Counted from the first letter of the stretch, positions 52,495 through 64,000 are shown. The stretch is DNA of 64,000 nucleotides from Cephalotus follicularis (GCA_001972305.1 BDDD01000719.1:68042-132041); one strand, 5' to 3'. Numbers and translations: made by a program. The notes: generated by a model from the sequence alone, not told the origin.

Positions 52495-54321
52495 TTAATT
52501 CCACCCACAGCTGGTATTTGATAAGCTTATTCTACTTACTTTATTTTCTATGATTCTCTCAAATCATGTTGTTTATTACAATTGGTAATGAATTGGAGGT
52601 GCTAGGTGGCTCCTCTGCTATGTTTTTTAATTTACATGCTTTAACTTATACTCTTATTATTATTTCCTGTAATGGATTAGATCGCTAGTTTATTCTTGTT
52701 TAATTGTTTATGATAACTAATTTGGAGGTTTGTGCTAGATTTTGGGGATGCTTGAAAGAATGTGTGGTTTCAAGCATTTTTCAATTAATGATCATTATAT
52801 ACTCTCAGGCCTCTGCTACTAGTAAGATCTTTTTTTTTTCTTTTGCTGTCGTTCACTACTTTGGATCTTCTTCTGTTCCAAAAACCTATTTAGATAAGTT
52901 TGTAATCTGCTTCTCACTTGAACTCCGTGAGTAGATGGGTTTTTGACTTTTGAGTTGGATAAAGCTTATGCAGTTTCAACACCATTGCTGATTTCAATTC
53001 AATGTGTTTTTTTAGTGTCATTATCATTAGGTTAGTGAAACTAATAGAGTAAATATGAGTAATTCATAACTCAAACATCAACATTTCTCTGTCACATATC
53101 AAGATTCGTACCTTGGCTAACTATTATATCATGTACATATTTGAAGCAAAGACTACTTAAAGAACTGATCTAGTTTATGTTTGTGGCTCATTTGCTGCTG
53201 CAAGCATGCTCACAATCATAGGAACACATCCATAACTAGATGAAGATCCTTTGACTTTTGATACCAGATTTTAGTATCTATTCTGTCAAATAGAAATTTA
53301 AAATTCAATGAAGTGTCAGTGTTGAAGAAGCCACCTACTCATGTAAACAACTTTTATTTTAAAAATGGTGTTAAACTTTCATATATCTTCCCTGCTAAGG
53401 TAACCCATCTAGATAATACATTTTTTAAACATGTTTTGCTCTGCAAGCTAATAATTTAAGTTGGAGAGACGAGTCGGATGATTCCCAAGTTTCATGTGAG
53501 TGTTCTAATTATCATTGAGGTAGCCTGCTAGCAACACCTCTTTATGAAATTTTAACTAGAGTACTAATTTTGTAAGTGACCATGCAATATCTGGTAGCTG
53601 GTATCACACAGTCTTATGGATCTTTGTTCTCTCATAGTTTTAATGCCAACCACTGACACAGGTCGCTCTTTTTATAGCATTAGCTCAGTCAAAAACAAAG
53701 AAAGAAAGAGAGAATTAATGATGCTTAAGAAGGTCATCTTTAGTTATTAAAATTTAAAGGCATGCAAGTGCAATTGTCTTCTTGGTTTAGTGATGTGATC
53801 CAGGCAAGTGAGAGCGTCGAAATACTTACAACACTGCTCTCAGAATTGTGTTAGTCAATAAATAAAGCTATCATTGTTATCATTTCCATCCTTTTACTTT
53901 TCTGTTTGTTTCCTTTTATGATAGGCACATTCACTGGGATTTTTTGCATATTGAGTTTTAAATTCCTTATAGGTAGTGTCTTGTCGCCAATCACAATAAA
54001 CAGAAAACCTGACGATGTGTTTAGTATCGGTTATCAGGTGAATCCGACCGTGTGGGGTGTTCTCTGAATGTTGCAAATCTTACACTGGTTCTTACATTAT
54101 GCTTGAATCTATTTCAAGTGACCAAGTAATGTAGAGTTGAGAAAGCTATAGATTCCATCTAATTATGGCATAAATGATGTTTCTAAAGCTGCAGTTAAGT
54201 AAGTCATTTCTATGCTTGAATCATGAAACATTTGTGTGATCATTATTATTGGCATCACAACGTATAGGAAACTAAAACTTTTGTAATCGTAATTTATTTC
54301 GTAACAAGTGCAGGAAAACAT
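52495..54321. other. Upstream region of the RraA-like gene
   Basis: No coding similarity found. The sequence just before the start codon, GTAACAAGTGCAG at 54301-54313, looks like an intron acceptor, so the RraA-like gene probably has a 5' UTR exon somewhere in this stretch. Confidence 0.4.
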
Positions 54322-54822
54322 ATGGCTGGGGTAGCAACTGCAGAGGCTTGTGATTCAAATGCAGCACTTTTAGCAAGTGGCGATTTGCGTGTTTTACAGC
54401 CAATCTTTAAGATGTATGGGCAGTGTCGAGCGTTCTCGGGTCCTATCGTGACCCTTAAGGCGTTCGAGGACAATGTATTGGTGAGAGAGGTTTTGGAAAC
54501 CAGGGGTGAAGGAAGAGTTCTAGTGATAGATGGTGGGGGAAGCATGAGATGCGCATTGGTGGGAGGGAATTTGGGACAGTTGGCTCAAAACATGGGGTGG
54601 GCTGGGATTGTAGTTAATGGGTGCATTAGAGATGTAGATGAGATTAATGGATGTGATATTGGGGTGAGAGCCCTGGGATCAAATCCCATGAAATCTAACA
54701 AAAAAGGCGTTGGTGAAAAGCATGTCGCTGTTCACATTGCAGGAGCCTTTGTTCGTGATAGGGAGTGGTTGTATGCTGATAGCGATGGAATTCTTGTCTC
54801 AAGATCAGAACTGTCTATCTAA
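54322..54822 (+). CDS. RraA-like protein, putative 4-hydroxy-4-methyl-2-oxoglutarate aldolase (166 aa)
   Basis: One coding exon of 166 codons. The start MAGVATAEACDSNAALLASG and the end DGILVSRSELSI match the plant RraA-like family along its whole length (about 166 residues). The core GGNLGQLAQNMGWAGIVVNG (81-100) followed by CIRDVDEI holds the conserved Arg103 and Asp104 that bind substrate and metal in class II RraA-type aldolases. The bacterial relative RraA inhibits RNase E, but plant proteins keep the aldolase residues. Physiological substrate in plants is unsettled. No transit peptide is seen, so it is probably cytosolic. Arabidopsis At5g56260 is the likely orthologue and lies next to WRKY2 and CSN6A there. 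Confidence 0.94.
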   Translation: MAGVATAEACDSNAALLASGDLRVLQPIFKMYGQCRAFSGPIVTLKAFEDNVLVREVLETRGEGRVLVIDGGGSMRCALVGGNLGQLAQNMGWAGIVVNGCIRDVDEINGCDIGVRALGSNPMKSNKKGVGEKHVAVHIAGAFVRDREWLYADSDGILVSRSELSI

Positions 54823-55514
54823 AGTTTCAACAATAAGAGGATGCAAAAGCTAAGCTTTTGAGATTGCATTTTCTTTGTTTACGATTGGACTATAATCAAA
54901 TTTTGCTTTTGCTTGTCCTCATTTAAGGCAGAACAGAAAAGATGATGATTTCATAGATTATGTCTTCTCTTTTTGAGCCCTAACAAAAATAAATAAATAA
55001 ATAAATATTTTTTTTCCTCAATTCTTTCTTTTCTCTCTCATCCGCCGGTTCATACAATAAATTTTAGTAAACTAGTCTAAAACCTTTTCATGTCTTCAAT
55101 GGATGCTTATATTGATTTGATATCTCTCTGCTTTTTTCATCGATTAGAGTTCGGTTTGGATGGAGAGATTGAGAAAGCAAAGAAAAAGAAGCGCTTTTTT
55201 TTGTTGTATTTATTTAGATGTATTTTATTAAGCCATATTCTGACCCCAGCCCCACCAAAAGTTCAGTGATTTCGGCCCAACAATAAAGGATCACTAACTC
55301 GCCTTCTTACTCTTTGTCCTGGTGTGAATTTTAAACAAAGAAAACACCTCTTAATGCCTTATCACTAATGCGAGTTCAATGTATTGATTCACTGGTAGCT
55401 GCTACTTAACAATTTTGGTCTTAAGATGAGAAAGTATGTTTATCAACTGAAGCATGTTTTAGCAAAGAATCTAAGTCCGTTTCTATGCTAATGATACAGT
55501 CTCCTTCTCTGTAG
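54823..55514. other. Spacer between the RraA-like gene and the RNI pseudogene
   Basis: Holds the RraA-like 3' UTR. I looked here for the missing N-terminal exon of the following gene and saw no F-box or leucine-rich repeat coding. A good acceptor (CTCTGTAG) ends the stretch at 55514. Confidence 0.55.
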
Positions 55515-56921
55515 ATTCAAGGAACAGAAGTTGATGTGAAGGTTTTCGAGTCCATTGATTTTTTCCTGCCCAAAACTTTTAAGATTCTGAAATTGGCGCC
55601 AGTGCTTGAGCAAGATGCCATTTGTCTCGTCAATAAACTTGGGGTTGATGGCAGGCGATCTAAGCATCACACTCTCTCCACAATCCCATACTTCCTCATT
55701 GCGGAGCTTGTCACTTGTCATATGTGTTATGTCTGATGCGCTACTCACAAATGTTGCCTACCGTCTTCCTTTTTTAATAGAGTTGGATCTTGAAGACAGA
55801 CCTAACAGGGAACCATTGGCACACCATGACTTGACTAATGTTGGGCTCCAGTGGTTAGTCTGTTGTAGTCATTTGACAAGCCTCTCTCTTGTGCGAAGTA
55901 TACATAATCACCAAGTGACGTTTAAAAGAATCAACGATATGGGCATGCTTAAACTGTCTGAGGGTTGTAAAGGCCTAGAGTTCGTGAGACTTGGTGGGTT
56001 TTCTGAAGTTAGTGATGCTGGCTTTGCATCAGTCCTGCACTCCTGCCAGAACTTGAAGAAATTTGAAGTTCGTAATGCCTTACTTTTATCAGACTTGGCC
56101 TTTCTTGATCTCGTTGGGGCTCCACGTGCCCTTGTCGAGGTTAGATTGTTGTCATGCGGTCGTATAACTGGTGAAACTGTGAAACAATTGGCATCTTGTA
56201 GGAGCTTGGAGATGGTTGACTTGGGTGGCTGCAAGAGCATAACAGATTCAAGTCTCAACTCCATTTTATGTCTTCACCGATTAACTGCACTGGTTCTCAG
56301 GTGGGTTGATATTTCTGATAGCGGATTATCTGTTCTTGGTCAAGCAAATGCACCCATCACGCGTTTGAGCCTTAGAGGCTGTAAGAGGATCACTGACGAG
56401 GGAATGTCGCTATTATTGCTTGGTAGACGGACAATCAGCCAAACATTGTCTGCCCTGGATCTAGGTTACATGCCAGGAATATCAGATAAATCCATTGGAA
56501 CAATTATTGCTGCTGGTAAAGTGATTACAGAATTGTGCATCGGACTTTGCTTTAATGTGACTGATTATTCAATGGAAGTATTGGCTACGAAGAGTATGTT
56601 TCAAGATGGAAGTGAAGGCTTGATGTTTACAAGTGCACTGTTTGGTTTATCAGTTGACTCATTAAGGTGGCTGAAAAAGGGGCCTTGGTTTCATGGTCTA
56701 CACTGGCTTGGTGTTGGGGGCATACACGGGGCACTAGTATGACTAGCAAAGGTTATGCTGTTTTAGAAGAAATATGTAACGATCGGCCATGGCTGACCCT
56801 CTGTTTGGGTGGCTGTGATGTAATGATGGGTGGGAATTCCATGCACCATAATGTATTTGATCTGGATTCAGTTAAAGAGTTTCTTATTATAATGTTAAAC
56901 TGCATAAAAGGAAATAAATAG
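55515..56921 (+). pseudogene. Leucine-rich RNI-type (F-box family) protein, 5'-truncated and frameshifted
   Basis: The stretch encodes a run of cysteine-containing leucine-rich repeats (GLEFVRLGGFSEVSDAGF, LEMVDLGGCKSITDSSL, ITRLSLRGCKRITDEGM, LSALDLGYMPGISD) as in plant RNI-like F-box proteins such as Arabidopsis At1g55590. Family-like sequence runs through three pieces: frame 3 from 55515 (VFESIDFFLPKTFKILKLAP) to about 55670, frame 1 from about 55690 to 56720, and frame 3 again to the stop at 56921 (TSKGYAVLEEICNDRPWLTL). Two shifts are therefore needed, the second near the run of five Gs at about 56715. No F-box exon exists upstream. It is either a decaying gene or, for the G run, partly an assembly error. 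If functional it would be an SCF ubiquitin-ligase adaptor fragment lacking its F-box. Confidence 0.8.
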
Positions 56922-57349
56922 CTAGATATTATAATTTTTTGCCTCTTCATATTTAATGACCATAGAACATAATGACAGTTTATCAGAATTGCCGCACGAG
57001 GTTCATCCGAAAACTATTGGAAGTTCACAACATACAGCTGCCTGCCATATCTCATGGAATATTTCTGCAGATTCAAATTTATGATATTTAGCAAAATCAG
57101 AGTCAATATGAATCAGAGACCTGGTATAAATACCAAGATAAGCACAGGGGCATCTTTAAACAATATTTTTGCATCCCCAAAAGAACATGTACACAGAAAA
57201 GAACTGAACAGAACGCCAAAAAAAAAGAAAATTTCTTGTAGATTTCTATTTCCTTCCAAATTGCTCAAGGTTTTGCAATATAATTCCTAAACCTCTGTGC
57301 TATGCACATGAAAATAAAGCAGAAGCAGCCAAATGGGAGGGAGCAACAT
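56922..57349. other. Convergent 3' spacer between the RNI pseudogene and CSN6
   Basis: Short AT-rich stretch with no coding similarity; it should hold the CSN6 3' UTR on the minus strand. Confidence 0.5.
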
Positions 57350-59675
57350 TCAGATAAAAGCACTTCGTCCACTTCGTCGAGCATGCCTGTCATATGCAAT
57401 GTTGAATTTATCGACTATCTCATTCATTGTGCTGCAATAAGGGAAACAATTCATACTTCAACGACAAAACTTGGCATAATGCATAATCATGACATCAGAT
57501 GAAAACAAGCACTATGCTTTTAAACCATATGTTCACACACTCCTGGATCATATTCGAGGACCATAACTACTCACCCATCATGCCAATGCCATTCCCAATG
57601 TTACATTTTTTCTCATTATTATTATTATTATTATAAAATCATCCCAAGTGAAATGACCAACTTCAGCACAAATACGTCACTAGAACATACCTTGAGCAGT
57701 TGGTAAACATGGCCAGGTAAGTAATCAATAATGTGTCATTGTATTCCTAAATATGACAAAAAAAAGGTGAGCAACAATTACAAATCATAAGATGAACATA
57801 ATGTCAATCAATACTGTATATTCTTATTAGAGATTAATGTATGAATCCTGACTGCAAATATATTAATGAGAGGACAAACTCACCATCATGAAGTCGTCCT
57901 GAAATTTCTCTGATTCAATGGCTGGCAATCTTCTTAGAAGACTTGATACTTGTCTAAGCAGTGAACTTTCACAAGGAATCTCACCTGCATTTAGAAGTAC
58001 CAAAGCATTTATTTTCAGCTCAGGGACTTTCCATCCACAAATAGGTGTTCCCAAAAACTCCAATCTATTGAAATAAGTTAATATGTCCTTACTATAGGAT
58101 TCATCTCTCGAATTCGTTATTTTTTAATTAAAAAAAACATTTGCTTTCTACCTAAGAGGATAGGTGTAGCTCACAGTAGACTTATTCGTGCAAAACTACC
58201 CCACGATAAGCGCCTTTTTGTATCTAGAGAATAAAGACGATCACTTCTTCGCTACTACCTCTTCGATATATAGACTTTGTGTGGAAAACAAATTCACATA
58301 CCTTTTTGCATTAACAAAAGATAGTGATGAAGCACTCGAATTCTACTATTCAGCATCTTGATGGCACTATGTATGCCTGTGAGGTGAGCAGCCACTGCAC
58401 ATAAAATTATTTAAATATTTAGAACAAAAGAATAGAACTTGTAGGAAACATATTAATTCCCCACTTTACCAGTAAGGATTTAGTTATGACTATATAAAAT
58501 AGAAAAAAAAAGACAAAGGAAGATGTCAGGGAACTTACACTGAGTTGCTGCTGAACCTCCATCGGATGGTTTAAGATGAGCAACATGATCAACTGAGATC
58601 CTTTCCGCTTCAACCGTCTTCAAATAAGGAAGAATTCAATTCAATAACTGAGTTAAATCGATTATGGTTAGATGAAACAGGTTACATAGGACCAAAAGGT
58701 GCAAACCTCAATAGTGTAGCTTGCATGAACAAATATAAGCTGCGGGATCCCATCTATGACATGCAGCTCTGTTGTACCACAAGTGCAGAAAAATTAACAA
58801 GTTAAACCTGAGTCCCAAGCAAAAATATGATTATACATAAAAGAGTAAAAAACTGGAAATATGAAAGCAGCAGGGAAGAGGATGAATCACACATGGACAA
58901 TTTCTAATCCGAAATGGATACAAACAAAATAATAAGGGTAAAAAATTTAGGAAGTAAAGAAGAAAAGGAAGATGGAAAGCAAAGAAAAACGTACCATTTT
59001 CGTAAATAGTGACAGGCAGATCCTTTTGGGCATGATTAATACAAGGATTGAGAAGAACATAAACAGGGCTTTCGTTGATATCCATCAACTGGTATGCAAA
59101 AAGAAAAGAAAAAAGTACATTGTAAAATAATTACAACAAATAAACTTAAATTTTCTTGGAAAATGATAAAAAAAAAAGACATACAGCTTTGTGAATAAGC
59201 ATATCGGATTCATGAGCATCGCTGCCAGTGGAATACCATCCCAGTATATAAAAGTTAGGGAACACCTTCTTATCTGCCAATACCAAGAACCAAACAAGAC
59301 AGGCATCGCAATTTAGACATATATAATAAAAACCCTAACCCTAAAACTCATCAGTAGTTGAAAAATAAATAAAAATAAAAAAAGCTTACAGAGCTCTTGC
59401 TTCTTCTCAAGGAAAGGGCGGTCAAGGGAATGAGAGGAGGAATCATAGAGAAGCTCAAAGCTGTTGAAGATCTCCACTGTCCTCCCTCTCTGAACTCCAA
59501 TCACGCATCCGTAGACCCTCAGTTCTTGAGCATCAACGCCGGCGCCACCACCACCACCACATCCACCGCCGTTGGTTCCTTGGGACTTGACTCTTGTGTA
59601 ATGGTCTGATATGTTCACGATCACCAGCGGATGCAGCTTGAACGTCAGTCCACTGCTCGACGACGACGCGGCCAT
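57350..59675 (-). CDS. CSN6: COP9 signalosome subunit 6 (9 exons, 313 aa)
   Basis: Minus-strand exons are 59675-59390, 59273-59185, 59088-58995, 58768-58707, 58617-58539, 58394-58302, 57984-57884, 57746-57691 and 57431-57350. They total 942 bases with consistent phases. The protein starts MAASSSSSGLTFKLHPLVIV and ends RSGRSAFI, like Arabidopsis CSN6A (317 aa). The MPN domain covers about residues 10-150, including VYGCVIGVQRGRTVEIFNSF and GWYSTGSDAHESD. It lacks the His-x-His metal site of JAMM enzymes, so it is the inactive MPN partner of CSN5. The C-terminal helices (about 180-313) join the CSN helical bundle. The complex removes NEDD8 from cullins in the nucleus and cytosol. A Gly-rich insert near residues 35-46 varies among species. 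The gene is head-to-head with PRORP1. Confidence 0.96.
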
Positions 59676-59677
59676 GC

Positions 59678-59708
<31 letters not shown>

Positions 59709-59955
59709 TCTCGATTTTTTGTTCTTTTATTTATTTAAATTCCTTTCTACTGTTACTATTACTGTATGAGTACCGGCCTTTCTCTAGTCTCAATTTTTGG
59801 GCCTATTTTGTACTTTGGGCCCAATAAGATATTTTAACTAATGGACCAAGCCCAGATCGCTACTCAATTCATTCAAAGGATCATAAAGCTCCACTAGCAT
59901 CGGTTATATGTCAACAACTGAACTGGTACTGGTAAACTGGTAACCGGAGGAGGAG
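59676..59955. promoter_or_regulatory. Shared bidirectional promoter region of CSN6 and PRORP1
   Basis: The CSN6 start (minus strand) and the first ATG of the PRORP1 leader are only 280 bases apart. A (CT)n tract at 59679-59711 belongs to the CSN6 leader (GA on its sense strand). GGGCCTATTTTG and TTTGGGCCCAATAAG near 59799-59829 contain GGGCC/GGCCCA elements, known as TCP-type sites in plant housekeeping promoters. No TATA box is obvious. Shared control is inference from spacing. Confidence 0.55.
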
Positions 59956-60021
59956 ATGGCTGCGGCGGCGGCGGCGGTGGCGTCTCTGCACATAAGCTCA
60001 TCTTTGTTTTACTTACTGTGA
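59956..60021 (+). other. Upstream ORF in the PRORP1 leader (21 codons)
   Basis: The ORF starts with a (GCG)n run and reads MAAAAAAVASLHISSSLFYL then Leu and stop. A donor GTGAGT at 60018 and an acceptor TTGCAG at 60082-60087-like spacing further on (true acceptor just before 60588) suggest the leader is spliced within its last codon pair. Either spliced (CTA TGA) or unspliced (CTG TGA) it ends with the same Leu and stop. It may be a translational control element of PRORP1 or simply leader sequence. Confidence 0.45.
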
Positions 60022-60677
60022 GTAGTTGTCACCACTTCTTCCTTCTCTTTTTTTTGAAAAAAAATAAATCTCATTGATTTTAATTGATTGATTCTTCATA
60101 TTGCTGTATATTTAATTATTTAGAATTAGCCCTCTTTTTTTACTCTTTACATTTAAGTCTTATTATTACCCTCCACAATTTAGAAATGCTATTATTGCCT
60201 GCTTTCTCTTTGAATATACACTTACCTAGACTGTTTAGCCTTGTGGAGTTCGCATACAATCTTTATAGCTTTTTTTTAGCATTCTATCGTTTGTCATCTA
60301 TTGTGCTTTTTATTTTTATTAGAAAAAAATATCTGTTATTTGCTAGCTCTTTTTGCTGTTATTCTTCTTCAATGCCTTCGAATTTACTGACTTTGAAGAA
60401 ATGCAATAAGATCCGTTACCTTCACCATATAAACCATGCCTATTAGTTAACAGAGTAGAAATAATCTCTCATTTCTTAAAGCAACTTGTGAAAACTAATA
60501 AAACATTCGTTGCTTCTTCTTCTTTGTATTTGCTGCTTTGTATTCAGTATGTATTTGACTGTGCCAATGTGTTTGTTCTGATTGCAGATGAAGCAGTGTG
60601 TAGTTATTGATTGCCAGTGCTTCTAAGTACTGCTTTTAAGAATACCAAGGATAAGGAACAATTGATAGCAGACAGTG

Positions 60678-63600
60678 ATGCTGCGTGGAGGTGTCTTTGC
60701 TACCCCACTTACCAGAGCCAACCCTTTCATCTCATTCTTCACCCTAATCCCACGTTTGTTGATGCATCGAAATTACTGCCACGCCCTGCATTCTCTGCTT
60801 CCATACCATACTTCCGTCTTTGCTAAACCCATTAGCAATATTCAAGCTAACAGCTTCTTTATGGACAGAAGGACTAATCTCTGCACCGTAGCTGTATCTG
60901 CAACATCACCAGTACATAAATCCAGAGCACGAGTTACCAATACACTTTCCAACAAGGCAAAGAAAAAAGCACGCCATGAATCCCCCGAGGGAGTGCTAAG
61001 AAAGAAGTTGGATATGTGCTCGAAGCGTGGTGACCTTGTTGAAGCCCTTCACCTCTATGATGAGGCACGAATTAGTGGCATCCAGCTTATTCTACACCAC
61101 TACAATGTATTGCTCTATTTGTGCTCTTCTTCTGCGTCTTCTAGTGATTCAAGTGTGGCTTGGGATGACTCAGATATCTCAAAGATGGGTTTGAAAAAGG
61201 GATTTGAGATTTTTCAGCAGATGGTTATTGATAAAGTTGTTCCGAACGAGGCTTCATTTACAAGTGCAGCGAGGCTGGCTAACGCAATGAAAGACCCGGA
61301 AATGGCTTTTGATTTGGTGAAGCAGATGCAGACTTTTGGTATTCCACCGAAGTTGAGATCATATGGACCAGCCCTGTTTGGCTTCTGTAACGAGGGGAAT
61401 GCAGATAAAGCTTATGAAGTTGATGCCCACATGGCCAAGTTCGGGGTCATAGCTGAGGAGCCTGAGCTTTCTGCTCTTTTAAAAGTTAGTGCTGATGTAA
61501 AGCAGGCAGACAAGGTGTATGAGATGCTGCATCGGATGCGAGCCTCAGTGAGACAGGTTTCAGAATCAACTTTCGGAATAATTGAAGACTGGTTTAAGTC
61601 GAAGGGTGCTGCAGAAGTTGGGGAGAAGAATTGGGATGTGAGCAAGGTAAAGGAAGGAATTGTGAGGGGTGGCGGAGGGTGGCATGGGCAAGGGTGGCTG
61701 GGGCATGGGAGATGGGGAGTGATGAGGACTCGGATGGATGAAAGGGGTGTGTGCGAGTCATGTGGTGAAAAGCTTGTTTGTATTGATCTTGATGCGAGGG
61801 AGACAGCAAATTTTGCTAGCTCACTTAGTAAATTGGCTTGCCAAAGAGAAGTCAAGGCTGATTTTAATAGTTTTCAGGTAATATTTTCATTTTCCCATAG
61901 TTTCTAAAATGCCACAAATTTTAGAAACTAGTGATTCACTTGAATTTAGAGATGTATTTTTTTTAATAGTCGTTTCACCTTCTCCAGTTAATGGAAATAT
62001 GTAGGTTATCAGACCAGGAGAATGATATGGGATAATATGGAAAATTGATCCCTCGACTTTTTCCCGGCCTTGTTACTACCAAGTGATGTGCTAATGGTCC
62101 AATGCACGTTGATCAGTGTTTTAATTAGCTGCATAAATTCATGTTGGTGTGGGTGAGTCGGCTGAATGATGTTGTTTGAAATTACTGGACATTGACATTG
62201 ATGATATAAAATTGTTGAGTTGGGTCATATGATCATACTGATTCATAATTTGTACTTCTTCTTGGTGCAATGATTAAAAGTTATTTGTTCTTTTCCTACA
62301 TTACAGTGTAAATGTAGGAAATATCTTGTTGGTAATATTCTCTCCATGATAGTCAATGGTCAAGGATTCAGGTAATTTAGATGTAAATGATGGTCATTTG
62401 TCATTCTGATTGACTTACAGGATTGGCTGCGGCAGCATGGTCCGTTTGATGCCGTTGTAGATGGTGCCAATGTGGGTCTTATCAATCAACACGAATTTAG
62501 GTTTGATCAAGTAAGGAGGATGCATTTGATAAGCTGTATTTGACTTTATCTTGCATATCTTTCGAAATTAGATACACAGATAGGGAACTTAGTATTGCTT
62601 CTCTCCCACCTTCTCTTCCTGGTTGCAGCTTAATACAGTTGTAAGTCAACTACAGCAAATGAGTAGGTCAAAGAAATTGCCGCTTGTTATTTTGCATAGA
62701 AGTCGTGTTACTGGTGGTCCTGCTGTGAATCCTAATAACAAGAGGTTGTTAGAGCAGTGGAAAAACTCTGGTGCCCTTTATCCTACTCCTGCTGGTTCAA
62801 ATGATGATTGGTAAATTTGTATTTCCTGATCCATGAGTGGGTTGGATTTAATCTCTTCTATAACATATGAAGAGTTTAATATAAAGTTACACAATATATT
62901 GCAAGGTGCTAGCAACACAAGGACATAACTTTTCGGCACTTTACATTCTTATAAAATAAGTTTTTTTTTTTTAGTTATTACCATACAATTGTTATCATTA
63001 GGTTCATCTTTGCCAATGGCGTGTTCCCTGTTTATGTACAGGTACTGGTTGTATGCTGCCGTTAGTTGTAAGAGCTTATTAGTAACAAATGATAAGATGA
63101 GGGACCACTTGTTTCAATTGCTAGGGACTTCCTTTTTTCCGAGATGGAAGGAAAAGCATCAGGTATTAATTTTATTATTAGTTTTCCACATGCATATATT
63201 GAAGTTTTATGGTAGGTGTTTTGCAATGCTAGTTATCATTATGTGTTATTAGTTGTCCAGCCTGCCATAGAAGAAGCTTCCTTGCTGAGGTTTTGTTGGT
63301 GGGATTGTACTAAACTAGTTATTATTCTAGTGATAAACCCACTTTTGGAACATGAGCAAATCCCGATTTTCACTTGCGTTTATATGCCTCCCACCTTGTC
63401 TTTCATGCGTCTGATCCAGGTTTTGGTGAAGATGATGCCATATTTTGTTAATGTATTCGACTTCGGAATGAAATGGTGAATGTGTTATTGTTGGTCATTT
63501 GCAGGTTCAATTGTCAGTCTCTTGGGAAGGAATTAGGCTACAAATGCCTCCACCTTATTCTATTGTTATCCAGGTTGGCATGAACAGCCATTTTTTTTGC

Positions 63601-63828
63601 ATCCCCTTTTCAGTATATGCTTTTAATCATCGCGATGAACATTTATTCTGTGTCTTGGTCTTGTGGAAAATCCTTACAAATAAAAGTAATTTTTATTGGG
63701 TTATATTCTTGCAGGAGGCAGAAAATGGTAGTTGGCATGTGCCAATGAACACAAATGATGATACTGAGACCCCAAGACAATGGTTATGTGCCACCAGAGC
63801 CAAAGATACATCTGTTTATCCACTCTAA
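60678..63828 (+). CDS. PRORP1: Proteinaceous RNase P, PRORP1-like (6 coding exons, 591 aa)
   Basis: Exons 60678-61877, 62421-62510, 62629-62810, 63042-63162, 63505-63573 and 63715-63828 give 592 codons with consistent phases. The ATG at 60678 (MLRGGVFATPLTRANP) opens a Ser/Arg-rich organelle-targeting sequence. Pentatricopeptide repeats span about 100-310 (for example KLDMCSKRGDLVEALHLYDE). The zinc-binding connector uses C359 and C362 (CESC) with H562 (WHVP) and C579 (WLC). The NYN metallonuclease has catalytic Asp414 (DGANVG), Asp489 and Asp490 (SNDDW) and Asp508 (TNDKMRDH), all present. The enzyme cuts the 5' leader from pre-tRNAs without an RNA subunit. The targeting sequence and extra length favour the organellar PRORP1 type over nuclear PRORP2/3. 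The first coding exon holds two-thirds of the protein. Confidence 0.96.
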
Positions 63829-64000
63829 ATTGCATGTTATGCGCTGCCCATTATTTTCACAGTCACTTGCATGTGTGCGAGAGAGAGATATAAAACTAAT
63901 TCATATATTCAATGTAAAATTTGAAGGATTAGTAATTGATGAAATTTGATTCATATTTTTACTTTGTTGGTAAAAATTTTCAATTGCAATTTCAAGACGA
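63829..64000 (+). other. PRORP1 3' UTR
   Basis: Sequence after the TAA at 63826-63828, AT-rich, up to the window edge. The polyadenylation site is not identified. Confidence 0.5.

Overview
This is a 64 kb piece of plant nuclear DNA, almost certainly from a eudicot. It is AT-rich, its genes have canonical GT-AG introns, and every protein has a clear land-plant orthologue (CLC-F, WRKY2, BRL1/3, CSN6, an RraA-like aldolase, PRORP1). Transposable elements of plant types fill the spaces: Sirevirus and other Ty1-copia, Ty3-gypsy, a LINE, a SINE and a Mutator-type MITE. I cannot name the species.

Layout. 1-3.7 kb is a nest of old transposons: the 3' end of a Sirevirus sits inside a gypsy tail, followed by a MITE and a LINE end. 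3.7-9 kb has no gene I recognise. A conserved plant-specific nuclear-type protein of unknown function lies on the minus strand at 9.1-12.9 kb (4 exons). Two solo gypsy LTRs occupy 14.3-16.1 kb. The CLC-F anion channel/transporter gene is on the plus strand at 16.9-23.5 kb (9 coding exons). A group I WRKY2-type factor is on the minus strand at 25.1-28.5 kb (5 coding exons). 29.6-35.9 kb is gene-free apart from a textbook SINE. A BRI1-like receptor kinase (BRL1/3 type), with a single coding exon, is on the minus strand at 35.9-39.6 kb. A decayed gypsy element with a copia fragment inside fills 41.3-45.7 kb, and 45.7-54.3 kb is mostly featureless apart from a 62-bp minisatellite. The right end is gene-dense: an RraA-like gene (+), a broken leucine-rich F-box/RNI-type gene (+), CSN6 (-, 9 exons) and PRORP1 (+, 6 coding exons). 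The last two are head-to-head.

How it fits together. The genes do not form a pathway; they are housekeeping and signalling genes. Recalled from memory, Arabidopsis has CLC-F, BRL1, WRKY10 and an RNI-like gene side by side near At1g55590-At1g55620, and the RraA-like gene, WRKY2 and CSN6A side by side near At5g56260-At5g56280. This window appears to hold both sets interleaved, as expected of an unfractionated ancestral block. I found no new defence, CRISPR-like or biosynthetic system. The best leads are the synteny block, the Sirevirus signal arrays, the precise MITE and SINE insertions, the decaying RNI gene and the candidate upstream ORFs. Exon borders were placed by hand from splice motifs, reading frame and remembered family alignments; phases agree across every complete gene.
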